From Gossypium raimondii (lineage: Eukaryota > Streptophyta > Magnoliopsida > Malvales > Malvaceae), in NCBI RefSeq assembly GCF_025698545.1, contig NC_068575.1, forward strand, positions 59,343,980-59,407,979: DNA of 64,000 nt, read 5' to 3'. Shown here piece after piece: positions 53,614-64,000 of the stretch. The position numbers were made by a program, and so were the translations under genes. Under the pieces are notes generated by a model. The model had not been told where the DNA came from and did not search any database. It worked only from the letters and a program-made list of their open reading frames with translations. Position 1 is the stretch's first letter. Each line of letters starts with the position of its first letter.

Positions 53614-54559
53614 TTTCTTCCCGCTAGCTTGCTGCCTCTTTCGCTGCATAAGTCGTCTATTCTTTGGCATGGAAGGTAAATTTTCATTCTTCTGTTGTAA
53701 TGTATCAGCGTCAGTTAATCATGTAGAAATAAGTTTGAAGATAAATAAGTTTGAAAATGATGAAAAGACCTTAGTGGTAAACTTGTAGAAATAAAAAAGA
53801 AAAGCATGCAACTTTAGAATCCAAGGGTTTTATGCTTTTATATTAGATTTACATTTATCTTTTTTCTGCAAAAAAAGTCAGTAAACATATACTGCAGAAA
53901 GTAGTGTTTCTTTTGTTGTCAAATGAGTAAGACATGTACCTTTCCACCCCTAATTCAGTGGAAGATTAGTTTAAAAGCAAATTAGCCAATACTGTCAAGC
54001 TCGAACTCGATCGAATATTTATTTTTAAGTTCCAGCTTCACTCAAGATATAATTGAGTTACTTGAGTTTGAACTTAATTAAACTCGTTTACCACTTTTTG
54101 CATTAAAATAGTTAACTAACGGAGTTGACTGTTAGTTAATTGTTTGAACTAACTAGAAACATTATAAAAATAAAGAACCAAGTTACTTTAAACTTGAGTC
54201 TAATGACTAAATTTTAAATTTAAGTTTAATAGAAGGACCAAAACTGTGAGAAAAAGCTATGTTCAAATGTTCTAGTCCCTTCTCGATGGATAATTTTCAA
54301 ATTTCCTTTTAAAATCATAATTATCTCGGAATTATAAATATAATTAAATTGTGTCATATATGAATAAAAATAAAATTATGTAACAACTATATTTATAAAT
54401 GAGGTTCTAGTTGAAATGGAAAAATAGAGATGTTAAAAGCTATGTGTGTATTTTCTATTTTATATAAAAGATATAAAGAGATAAAAATATCTTTAAAATT
54501 ATATAGTACATTTTGTAAAATTAGATTAGTTTAAAAGCAAACAAAGTTAGCGATGTGTT

Positions 54560-55715
54560 ATTATATAATACATAACTTACATTAGTATTACACATAACTT
54601 ACATAACTTAATTAATTAATATTATACATAACTTACAACTTACATTAATATTAAACATAAATTACATAACTTACATTAATATTATACATAAATTACATAA
54701 CTTACATTAATATTATACATAAATTACATAACTTACATTAATATTAAACATAAATTACATAACTTACATTAATATTATATATAAATTACATAACTTAATT
54801 AATTAATATTATACATTAATTACATAACTTAATTAATTAATATTATACATAACTTACATTAATATTATACATAAATTACATAACTTAATTAATTAATATT
54901 ATACATAACTTACATAACTTACAACTTACATAACTTACATTAAAATGTTTGGCAAAATTACATTAGTATTATACATAACTTACATAACTTAATTAATTAA
55001 TATTATACATAACTTACATAACTTACAACTTACATAACTTACATTAATATTATACATAAATTACATAACTTAATTAATTAATATTATACATAACTTACAT
55101 AACTTACAACTTACATAACTTACATTAAAATGTTTGGCAAAATTACATTAGTATTATACATAACTTACATAACTTAATTAATTAATATTATACATAACTT
55201 ACATAACTTACAACTTACATAACTTACATTAATATTATAATAAATTACATAACTTAATTAATTATTATTATACATAACTTACAACTTACATAACTTACAT
55301 TTTTTAATTATTCATAAATTACATAACTTACATTTTTTAATTATTCATAAATTACATAACTTACATTACTATTATACATAAATTACATAACTTACATTAA
55401 TATTATACATAAATTACATAACTTAATTAATTAATATACATAAATTACATAACTTACATTAATATTATACATAAATTACCTAACTTAATTAATTAATATT
55501 ATACATAACTTACATAACTTACAACTTACATAACTTACCTTTTTTAATTATTCACAAATTACATAACTTACTTAATTTTCATAATAAATAACTTACATAA
55601 TACATAACTTATATGACTTACATAACTTACATAGCATAATTTTCATAATACACAACTTACATAATTTTCATAATAAATAACTTACATAATACATAACTTA
55701 CATAGCTTAATTATA
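54560..55715. repeat. AT-rich tandem array inside the CACTA element
   Basis: About 1.15 kb built almost only from the words ttacataacttacattaat, attatacataaattacataa and aacttaattaattaatatta, in a higher-order pattern. A longer block containing aaaatgtttggcaaaatta occurs twice, near 54943-54962 and 55128-55147, so part of the array was itself duplicated as a unit of roughly 185 bp. No spacers of unique sequence. Confidence 0.9.
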
Positions 55716-55777
55716 CTTATTCCTAAATCCTAAACCCGTGCAATTTATTGTCAAGATTAGGCTTCAAGAAATAAGAA

Positions 55778-56145
55778 ATGGACCGGTCTTGGATGAATTT
55801 GTCAAGGGTAAGCGACGGTTATCGAAATGGAGTACAAACTTTTCTAAATTTTGCATTTCAATATGCAAGCCAAGAGAACATGATTCTTTGCCCGTGTAAG
55901 AAGTGTGTCAACATAAACTGGCATTATCGTGAAGTTGTATACGAGCATCTAATTGTTGATGGGTTTGTTCGGGGTTATAAACAATGGTTTTTTCATGGAG
56001 AATGCCCGCTTAGTACTTCCTCTTCAAGGATGGATGTATCTTATGATAGTACCGCTTACCATCATCATTAGAGGGATGACATGGAAGGATGTTATGGAAG
56101 CATTTAATATTCACAATCATGGTTTACAGTCGTTCCCACCCGACT
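55778..56145 (+). pseudogene. Transposase-associated domain remnant (CACTA TNP2 type)
   Basis: The ATG at 55778 opens MDRSWMNLSRVSDGYRNGVQ, with CPCKKCVN, then HYREVVYEHLIVDGFVRGYK and WFFHGE. This is the Transpos_assoc domain at the N-terminus of plant TNP2-like transposases, with a Cys-rich CPCKKC zinc-like motif. The frame closes after 97 aa. Its continuation (RDDMEG, then EAFNIHNHG) is out of frame. The catalytic Transposase_21 domain that should follow is missing, apparently by deletion, because the TnpA-like tail starts only about 20 bp later. Not functional as a transposase. Confidence 0.88.
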
Positions 56146-56161
56146 TTGTGCCATCTGAGCG

Positions 56162-56323
56162 ATAGAAGCAGAGGTTCAAAAGAAATATGAAGAACTACAG
56201 CTACGACTTCAAAAAGATGCGGCATCGAGAGAAGCAGAGCAGAGCAAAAAGTACGATGAATTTCAACAGCAGCTTCAGATTATGATGAAGATGTTTCAGC
56301 AGTCGCAACTTCCGCCGTCATAG
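56162..56323 (+). pseudogene. TnpA/Ptta-like transposon protein C-terminal coiled coil
   Basis: A 53-codon frame ending at TAG 56321-56323 reads EAEVQKKYEELQLRLQ ... EQSKKYDEFQQQLQIMMKMF and ends QQSQLPPS. This charged coiled-coil tail is typical of the second protein of plant CACTA elements (Ptta/En/Spm type), which binds subterminal repeats. It directly follows the transposase-associated domain, which marks an internal deletion joining the two genes. No start codon of its own. Confidence 0.7.
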
Positions 56324-56539
56324 TGTATATTGTATAAATATTTTTATCATTTTAACTTTTAACGTTTTTGTAAAGAAAAGTATGAATTCACTTTTATTTA
56401 TATCAAATTAATATTATTTTAGTCATTTAATTTGAAATATTATATAAATTTATTGTTTTTGGTTAGTTTAGATCTGGTTGCTTTTGATTTGTTGTTGCAG
56501 GAGGGCTGAAAAAACAGAAAATTTTATTTTAAAAAAATC

Positions 56540-56972
56540 CCAGATTAGTGGCGTTTTTTAAAAAAGCGCCGCTAAAAGTCATATCAAATAGTGGCGTTTG
56601 TGAAATAAGCGCAGCTAAAGAACACTACTTTTAGCGACGTTTTTGGCCACGCGCCGCTAAAGAACATGATCTTTAGCGGCATTTTCTTCCTAAGCGCCGC
56701 TAAAGAGCCGCTAAAGAACATGATCTTTAGCGGCGTTTTTTCCTAAGCGCCGCTAAAGAACATTATCTTTAGCGGCGTTTATTTTCTTAGCGCCGCTAAA
56801 GAACATGTTCTTTAGCGGCGTTTTTTCTGTAAGCGCCGCAAAAGTTAGCGATGTTGTCGTTAGCGGCATTTTTTGTGGCGCTTCTTCAAGCGCCACAAAT
56901 GCCTTTAGTGGCGTTAAAAAGCGCCGCTAAAGGCCTAAAAAAACGCCGCTAAAAACCTGTTCTGGTGTAGTG
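56540..56972. repeat. Right subterminal hairpin repeats of the CACTA element
   Basis: At least eight copies of a tagcggcgtttt ... aagcgccgctaaag module, each nearly self-complementary and alternating with aacatgatctttagcgg words, run to the right TIR. Confidence 0.9.
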
Positions 56973-56975
56973 CGT

Positions 56976-59370
56976 GTTTTCAAATAATTGGCCGACAGGA
57001 TTTTATATTTTGTCTTTTCAAAGTAATAAGTATGGACTATGGAAATATAATATTATTATGAAAAGGTTAACATGCAACTTCGTCTACTTGGCTCCATGAG
57101 TCTCTTCTTACGCTGCCAAATCGCTGGAATTGTTTATTAACGATATATATCTTGCTCGTTCGTTCCAATTTTTAAATTTACGCACCATAAAATACAAGGA
57201 CTGTCGAGGGTTGGTTTTGGTTTTAAGTTTAATGAAAATGGTTGGGAGTTTTATTGGGTAATATGGATGTTGGTTGTTGGGAATAGGTTTGAATGACTTT
57301 TTTTTTTCTTTTTTTCTTTTTATGATTGGGAGTTATTTTTGGTAAAATCTATATTTATGCTTCCGTTAAAAGAAAATTATGATTCCTAAACTCACACATT
57401 TCCCTTTGGCAGGATTCTATTAATCGATTTAATTAGGTTACCTGAAGATTTTAGTTAAACAACACTTATTGAACATGAACCATGTTGTATTGAATCGATG
57501 GACCACTTGGTAAGATGGATGTGGTTGTGCCTGTGCATGTTGCTTTACAACTTTTTTTTTCTAGTAAAGGTCGACAAATGTCCAAGTGCCCAAAAAGGAT
57601 ATTGGGTGGAGTCTGGATTCTTCTTTGGTGGTCTCCTTGTATTGTAACGTTGCCAATACACCATGCGGCCTGGGATATTATTATCAACTAAATTGGTCAC
57701 TTTCTCTCATTTTCATTACAGAATTGCAATCTCCATGCCTAGCATTTGTAGACACTTAAATGTTGTAAAAAAGGTTACAGATTGTTCAAAAGTTTGAAAT
57801 CAGAATTAGCATCAGTTGAAGGGTTAAGCACAAATTATTTACGGATAAATATGACAAGCAATTTACATACGAGATTCCCGTTTAATTCAATTTTCATAAA
57901 TCATTTACACAATTATCATTATAGAACCATTTTGCAATTACAGACTACAAACACAAATGATTATATTTATCTAATATATTGATATATTTATTTATTTAAA
58001 TATGTACAGAATTAAAGTATATACATCTAAACCACAATCAAAATTTATATATAAAATGAATCATTAAATTAAAATCCATATATAATTTTAATATTTACCA
58101 TTCCAATTTTGTGTCAATAATGGAGTAAGCAAGGCTTTTCTGAAATCAAAATTGATAAAGGAAAAGACAAAGAATATCTATATTTTGGCCAAGCAAAAAT
58201 AATAATACACTATTAATTGAGGAAGCTGATTTAGGTGTGTATTTTATTTATTTATTTATTTTCTGCTCAGCTACGTTAGTTAACAGTGTACACTGTGATT
58301 AGTTTATTTTATTTGACTTGAAAGAATAACAGTTTTGGTTGGTAGAGCGATTGTTTTCTACATGATTATTAGCTGTGGAAAAATAAAGCTGACTTTTAAA
58401 CTCTGATTTAAGTATTTCTGACTTTTATGATAATTACTTTGAATCCTTTTATTGTATATTTTAATTAATTTGTATGTTATTTTAATATTTAAAATATGAT
58501 TTTGAAAATTTATATTATTTACTAATAAAGTGTTTAAAATTTATATTAATATAAGTCTCATGTACTATTATCAGTGATTTTATCCAATGGTAAAATCAGA
58601 ATTTTTTTGATGGGATGGAATTAAATTATATATATTTTATAATAGTAAAATGTAATTTCGTCATTTTAATACTCTATATATTTATAATTTTAGAGAATTA
58701 AATCAAATTTTATTATTTTTAGTGAGGCCAAAGTATAATTTTACCATTACTAATTTAAAATTTTATAAATTATAAAGGGCCTAAATAGAAAACTTTCCTC
58801 ATCATTAAATAAAACAAAAAAATGGCGAAAGGCTTATAAATAAATACTAATAACTTTATTTAAACAAGCCTAAATAATAATTAATTATAAATAAATACTA
58901 AAACTCAAGATCCTAAACCAAGAATTATTAATATTTATTTATAATAGTTACTATTAATGGAATTATTAGTATTTATTTACAAGTCCTCCATATTTTTTGT
59001 TTAATCTAACAATGATGTGTCATATTATTATTCACTGATGGTGTATGAGACTTATGCATCAATGATGCACAGAGTGTAACAAGTACAATACAATTACAAA
59101 CTCCAATGACTTTTATTATTATTCATTGTAACTACCATTTACAAGAACCTTATCTGGATCGGACATGATTTTTATGGGAACTGCGTAGAAGAAAACTTAA
59201 ATATATCAAGTAGGTATATAGAAAAGTAAAAGAGATATGGAGAACAAATCCGAATAACAATTGACAGTGTTTAAAAACACGTGGAAAAATAATAATCAAC
59301 CCTCTATAATTAATCCAATGCATGTCATTTGCCAGTATCCTACCCAACTTGGAGCCCATCTCCATGTTGC
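56976..59370. other. AT-rich intergenic DNA upstream of the lipase gene
   Basis: Short frames on both strands (for example 57466-57687) match nothing known. The dispersed repeat at 58600-58800 lies within it. Confidence 0.5.
58600..58800. repeat. Dispersed repeat, copy 3
   Basis: Blocks ggaattaaattatatatatt, gagaattaaatcaaatttta and taatttaaaattttataaat follow the same order as in 24257-24510. It is the most diverged copy. Confidence 0.45.
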
Positions 59371-59377
59371 TTCTGCC

Positions 59378-59384
59378 TATAAAT
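59378..59384 (+). promoter_or_regulatory. TATA box of the lipase gene
   Basis: tataaat lies about 100 nt before the start codon at 59480, a usual plant distance. Transcription would begin near 59410. Confidence 0.55.
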
Positions 59385-59479
59385 TTGGCATCAAACCTCA
59401 ATAGCAAAGCATCCCTAAGCTGAATTCCCCCTCCCCCAATCATACAACTTAGTGTTTTCTTTTTGTTTGCAGCGGAGCC

Positions 59480-62400
59480 ATGGAAGTGACGCCAGGCAGA
59501 AAGCAGTTCTATAGCAATTATATGCTATTGAACCCTAAGAAAGCCTCTTTCTTTGATCTAACCGCCCTCTTATTTTCTAAAAATTTAAAGAAGAGAAAAT
59601 TTATCGAAACCAGTATCGAAACTGAGGACAGTTTCTGGTATAGACTTGTTATATTCCTCTCTACTCTGTTACAGAAGTTTCTGCTTTCCATAAAGATGCC
59701 AATGGCTTTGGCTGGCCAAACTTTTGAGGATATGCTCAACCTTTTCACTAACAATGGTGGCTTGTTTGGTCTCATTAAAAAGGTCATGACAGGTATACAC
59801 ACTACATATTCACCAACATATAAAGTAATTTACTTACATCTATTTCTTTGTTTAGGGTTTTTTATTTATGCATTACTGTTTTCGCTTATATTTACACCCA
59901 AAGATGAGCAAATTGATATCTTAAGCATAAAATAATATTGAAAAATTGGCTTCCAATATGTAAATCTATATGTATATATATTATTTCTATTTTCACCATT
60001 TGTATATCTTTTGCAGGACAAGAGCTCCTCCAAATTTCTAGTAAAATGGGATATTAATATTTAATTAAGTGGTCACTCTTCACTAAATAAAATGAATTCT
60101 CCATTAATTTTATTACTTGAATATTATGATGAGAACATTAACTAAAAATATTATGATTAAGGGATATAATTTAATAAAAGATGCAGATCTGAGTTTATTT
60201 TGACAAATGTTGATTATATTTTTAATTTAATGAGTATAAACAATACAAAATAGAAATATATTGTTTTATTTATATGCAAATGAGTTTACGTTCTTTAAAA
60301 AAAAAATTTGAAAGGAATCTTGATATCACCACCATCATTTTCTTTTGCTCAATTATATTTACAGTTTAGTAATTGAATTTTGCTGAGAGGTTTAGTGATT
60401 GAGTTAATAAACACAAAAAGTGCTTGAGAATATGACTTACTTCAGTTAAATTATTACTGTAGCAATAAATATAATTAATAATTGGTAAAGGCATTACAGT
60501 TTAAACTAAAGAAAAGGAGTTTTGTTTTAATTTTATTTTCAACCTTTTGAAGATTAATCTAACCATAACTAGTTAACTTGACTCCTAACAAAAATAAATC
60601 TAGATCAATATTTTTAACCGTAAGAATGTGATATTTTCGATCTTAGTTACCCTAGTTTCAATTTCGACATTTTTCTTACAAATCTAAGATAATATGAAAG
60701 AATCACCATTTCATTTTTTAAATAGAAGTTTTGGGTTGAATTATCATTATTCCCCCGAAGACATAAGTATAGTGCATGCATGGAACTAAAAATAAGAAAA
60801 TTAAGGAGGCTGACGAGCTTTTTTTGTTCATGCTGTATTAAATATTTCTGTCTTCTGCAACAAGACTAAAGTGAAATTTCATCCTTATTGTAGAAAGCTG
60901 AAAAAAAATATCTTAGCCGAACAAACCAAAACCAAAAAACAACAAAACAGATTAAAAAAAAGAAAAAAACCAAACTAATATAGAAACCGTTCATTTAAGA
61001 GACGACATACAGCGATGAATTTTAATTATCTGTACGATGAACAGGGAAGGTGGTGATTCCAAGCCGAGAAGCAGCAACCTATGTCTCTGCTGTTGGATAT
61101 ACGGACTTGAGAATGGATTTAGACAAACAAATTATATACGGGAATTCTATGTATTATCCAGCACTTGCGATTATGACTTGTAAAGCTGTTTATAATAATG
61201 CTGCTTACAACAAATCTATAATCAAAAACAATTGGGGGGTACGATAATTTTTGTTTTGTTTAGTTTTTATTTCTGTTGATAATCAAACATCATTTGATTC
61301 TTACATTGTTTGTTGTCTTTGTCTGCAGATGGAAGTCATCGGATTCTATAATTATTGGAACGGTATCAACAAATACATTCGTTACTTCTTTTCGTTTAAA
61401 ATTATCACTTTTAACAAATCGACGTTAACTGGATGGATTTGCTTTGACAGATTACCTGAGGCAACCGGATACCCAAGTGGTGATGTTCCGAAACAAAACT
61501 TCGGAGCACGACACTATTGTTGTTTCCTTCCGAGGAACACAACCGTTTTGTGCCGACGATTGGTGTTCGGACGCCGATCTGTCTTGGTACGAATTCCCCA
61601 ACATTGGGAAGATTCACAGTGGTTTCTTGAAAGCTTTGGGGATGCAGAAACTTGTGGGTTGGCCCAAGTTTGTGGTTCCAGATCTTACCCGCAAAGCACC
61701 CTTGGCTTATTATGACATAAGGGATATGTTGAAAGACCTTTTGAAGAACAACCCTCAGGCGAAGGTTATAGTGACGGGCCACAGTTTGGGCGGCGCCTTG
61801 GCTGCTCTTTTCCCGGCGATTTTGTTTTACCACGACGAACAGTTGGTGCTTGAGAGAATGGAAGGCGTTTACACGTTCGGGCAGCCCAGAGTTGGTGACG
61901 AAGCCTTTGCCGGCTACATGGAGAAGAATTTGAACAAAAATGGGATCCAGTTTTACAGATATGTTTACTGTAATGATATAGTTCCTAGGGTTCCTTTCGA
62001 CGGTATGTTCAAGCACTTTGGTACCTGCGTTTACTACAACAGCAAATATCAAGCAAAGGTAAATTTTTTTTTACAACATTATATAAAATTTAAAATAAAA
62101 TAAAATACAAGATTTCGGAACCAAAATGTTTTAGATGAAGATATTGTCTTTTTTTCTTTTATGTTCGAATAGATATTGTCAGGATCCTGTCATTCACTAT
62201 ACACATGTGCTTATTGACAGACACATGATACTATATGTCAGATAATTTAGAAATTAAAAAAAAAAACCCAGATCTGCAATAATTATGTGGTTGATATAAA
62301 ACTTGAAAATGGTTCCCTCGTTTCTCATCAAGAAATTAATTTTCCCAAGGGATGAAGACAATTATACGATATCCTCATTGGGTATGAGCAATGCATTTAT

Positions 62401-62758
62401 TGTTTTATAAATATATCCCCTAACCTTTTTGGTAAATCCTATTTATTAAATGCAGATAGTTGAGGAAGTACCATACTTGAACTACTTCTCGCTGTTTGGA
62501 TTCTTTCCGATGCATATGAACGCCATTTATGAGGTGATAAGAAGCTTCACAATGAAGGTTAAATATGGAGCAGATTATACAGATGGGTGGCTGATGTTTG
62601 GTGTGAGATTATTTGGAATGTTAATCCCTGGAGTTGCAAACCATTGTCCCCAAGACTATGTCAACTCCACTCGTCTTGGCAAACCCGATGATGTTTTATT
62701 CCTTCCTCTCCACACTAAAAAGGCACTTGGTTTTGAAGTCCCTTTGCTTGCTGCCTAA
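59480..62758 (+). CDS. OBL1: Class 3 triacylglycerol lipase, oil-body lipase (OBL1)-like
   Basis: Five exons join in frame with GT-AG introns: 59480-59792, 61045-61238, 61329-61362, 61451-62058, 62456-62758, giving 482 aa. The N-terminal part (about residues 50-80, [20 protein letters not shown]) is hydrophobic and fits lipid-droplet or membrane attachment. The lipase core has [13 protein letters not shown], the nucleophile elbow [15 protein letters not shown] (Ser in GHSLG), [11 protein letters not shown], an Asp in [12 protein letters not shown], and the C-terminal His in [14 protein letters not shown]. The catalytic triad appears complete. OBL lipases hydrolyse triacylglycerol at lipid droplets in seeds and pollen tubes. 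Exon 3 is only 34 nt and intron 1 is about 1.25 kb. The first intron acceptor at 61044 was chosen because it gives the family reading [15 protein letters not shown]. Paralogue identity is uncertain. Confidence 0.93.
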
Positions 62759-62945
62759 TGCATCTTCCTCCATAATAAATATCTATCTGTGTAAACTTAT
62801 CGGGCTTGGGATTTGGGAGTTCATGATGAATTTCCATTTCCATGATATCTGGGAGAATAACTGGAAGGTGTTCCAATACCACCAGGGTTGAATCTAGCCG
62901 TTGTGTTTACTTCCAAGTTTATGTATTTTCATCTGTGTTTGTGAT

Positions 62946-62951
62946 AATAAA
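62946..62951 (+). terminator. Poly(A) signal of the lipase gene
   Basis: aataaa about 190 nt after the stop codon, followed by a T-rich stretch. Confidence 0.6.
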
Positions 62952-62959
62952 ATTGTACC

Positions 62960-64000
62960 TTCGTCTACTTTGCATCCTTTTTTGTTTTCTTTTTACAGAC
63001 TCATAATATATACTTTTAATGGAGTATTGAAGGCAAATTCAAATTATAAATATTTGTATCCAAATTAATAACAGTTATAATTCATAAGTTCATAATCATG
63101 TTGGGATTAATTACAGCATTAGGAACTGTAAATATGGGAGTGCAGCTTGAAAAGTTTGATGAAATGGGGTCATCCCTTTTTAAAAGTTTGCATTTCATTC
63201 ACATTTTTAAATCTGTTTGGACACAACTTTATATTTTTTGCAGGAAAATTTCAATAAATAATATGTTTGGTTTCCCATCAATCTGGTTGTCTATTCAGAG
63301 TGGGAACCAATAATGGCATGCGAAGAAGATAGGGGCTATGATTGACCATAGCATCTGACATTTTATTAAAAGGTTCCCTCTCTCGTAAAGATAGCGTTTC
63401 TCGTGGAACATGAGTATCCCACTGCAATATTAATGTTTTTAAGACTACAGCTCTAATCATTGGCTTTTAGTTTAACTAGTGTGACCGATTGTATAATTTA
63501 AAATAAATATTATTAAAAAATCACTTTAAATAAAATCTGGATCTCTTAAATGTTTAGTTTATAAATATTGTTAAATGTTTAAGCTCATTAAAAAAAAAAA
63601 AAAACCATAATCTTATCATTTTCTACTATTACAGCATCCCATCTTCCCTAGCTCCCTTTTCTGATTTTTCATCTTTCATCACTCTCTTCTTCCTTTTTTT
63701 TTTTTTTTTCCCACAAATAAGTGTTATCTCAACTCATATATAAATAGATAACCAAGTCTTCAATATATAACAATATTAGACATGTGATTCTTCAACTCGT
63801 ATGCTCGGGCATTAATGATTGGTTGAAAGTTATCTTCCTCAGAGTTTTTGCCTCGAAAAGTTCTCCGAAATGGGGGACAAAAAGTTTTGTAAACAATGTT
63901 ATAAGACTTTTGATTTAGAAAGTGAAATTTCGAAATAATTTAATATACCCATTCTTTAAAAAATAATTATCTTACTGATCCTTTTATCAAAGATTTAAAG
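62960..64000. other. Right-edge intergenic DNA
   Basis: AT-rich with A and T homopolymers (63589-63604, 63693-63710). The C/T-rich tract near 63630-63710 could be upstream sequence of a gene beyond the window, but nothing coding is visible. Confidence 0.4.

Larger units (their letters stand above)
51384..56972 (+). mobile_element. Defective CACTA (En/Spm) transposon, 5.6 kb
   Basis: Starts cactacaccaaaagaggg (51384) and ends tctggtgtagtg (56961-56972), so the TIR is CACTACACC. The 3-bp TSD cgt is at 51381-51383 and 56973-56975. Both ends carry subterminal repeats around ttagcggcg/cgccgctaa. Inside are a transposase-associated domain remnant, a TnpA-like C-terminal tail and a long AT-rich tandem array. 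No Transposase_21 catalytic core is present, so movement would need a partner element. Orientation is taken from the coding remnants. Confidence 0.95.

Noticed and set aside
54560..55715. CRISPR-like regular repeats
   Set aside because: No unique spacers, AT-only simple words, inside a eukaryotic CACTA transposon; plainly a tandem array.
60017..60056. Possible lipase exon after ttgcag (gacaagagctcctccaaatt)
   Set aside because: It hits a stop after 14 codons, and the acceptor at 61044 restores the family reading [13 protein letters not shown] directly after exon 1.
61411..62052. 213-aa minus-strand ORF
   Set aside because: It is antisense to lipase exon 4, whose protein is unmistakable; the antisense frame matches nothing and is a codon-bias shadow.

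Overview
This is a plant nuclear window: AT-rich intergenic DNA, spliced genes and many nested transposons. The secondary-wall gene IRX15-L, the class II PABP, an OBL-type lipase and, above all, the retrotransposon families suggest a dicot, most likely cotton (Gossypium) or another Malvaceae. The species call is inference from memory of repeat families, not a search.

Genes. The left edge holds the 5' end of a minus-strand DUF579/IRX15-like xylan gene (1-326). A complete nine-exon poly(A)-binding protein gene lies at 11903-15980 (+). A complete five-exon class 3 lipase of the oil-body lipase (OBL1) type lies at 59480-62758 (+). Everything else recognisable is transposon-derived or a broken gene copy: a CTR1/EDR1-like N-terminal fragment inside a putative TIR element (1969-5130), a DREB-type AP2/ERF pseudogene (6479-6900), and LINE, copia and gypsy remnants.

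Region by region. 0.3-10.8 kb: AT-rich DNA with MITEs, two captured or decayed gene pieces and a LINE 3' end. 11.5-16.2 kb: the PABP gene. 16.5-25.5 kb: MITEs (a 463-bp hAT type with a perfect 8-bp TSD, a 133-bp PIF/Harbinger type, several foldbacks) in otherwise empty DNA. 25815-28316: a 2.5-kb solo LTR with TSD ATAAT. 29035-45470: a complete 16.4-kb Ty3/gypsy element of the Tat/Ogre lineage on the minus strand with TSD ATCAA. It has 2.25-kb LTRs, PBS, PPT, an extra ORF1 ahead of gag, protease, a predicted in-frame intron, RT, dual RNase H, integrase and a tandem-repeat array in its 3' untranslated region. Its reading frames carry several stops and frameshifts, so it is now non-coding. 46.3-49.8 kb: a LINE piece, the 5' end of a copia element, and an LTR that begins exactly where the copia gag breaks off. 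51384-56972: a 5.6-kb defective CACTA element with CACTACACC ends, TSD CGT, subterminal repeats, two transposase remnants and a 1.1-kb AT-rich tandem array.

The most interesting items are the architecture of the Tat/Ogre element (frame-preserving intron, second RNase H, 3' repeat array, ORF1), the CTR1-like gene capture, the CACTA element with its internal array, and an A-rich 5' leader in the PABP gene that fits autoregulation. I saw no prokaryote-type systems, no CRISPR and no rRNA or tRNA genes.
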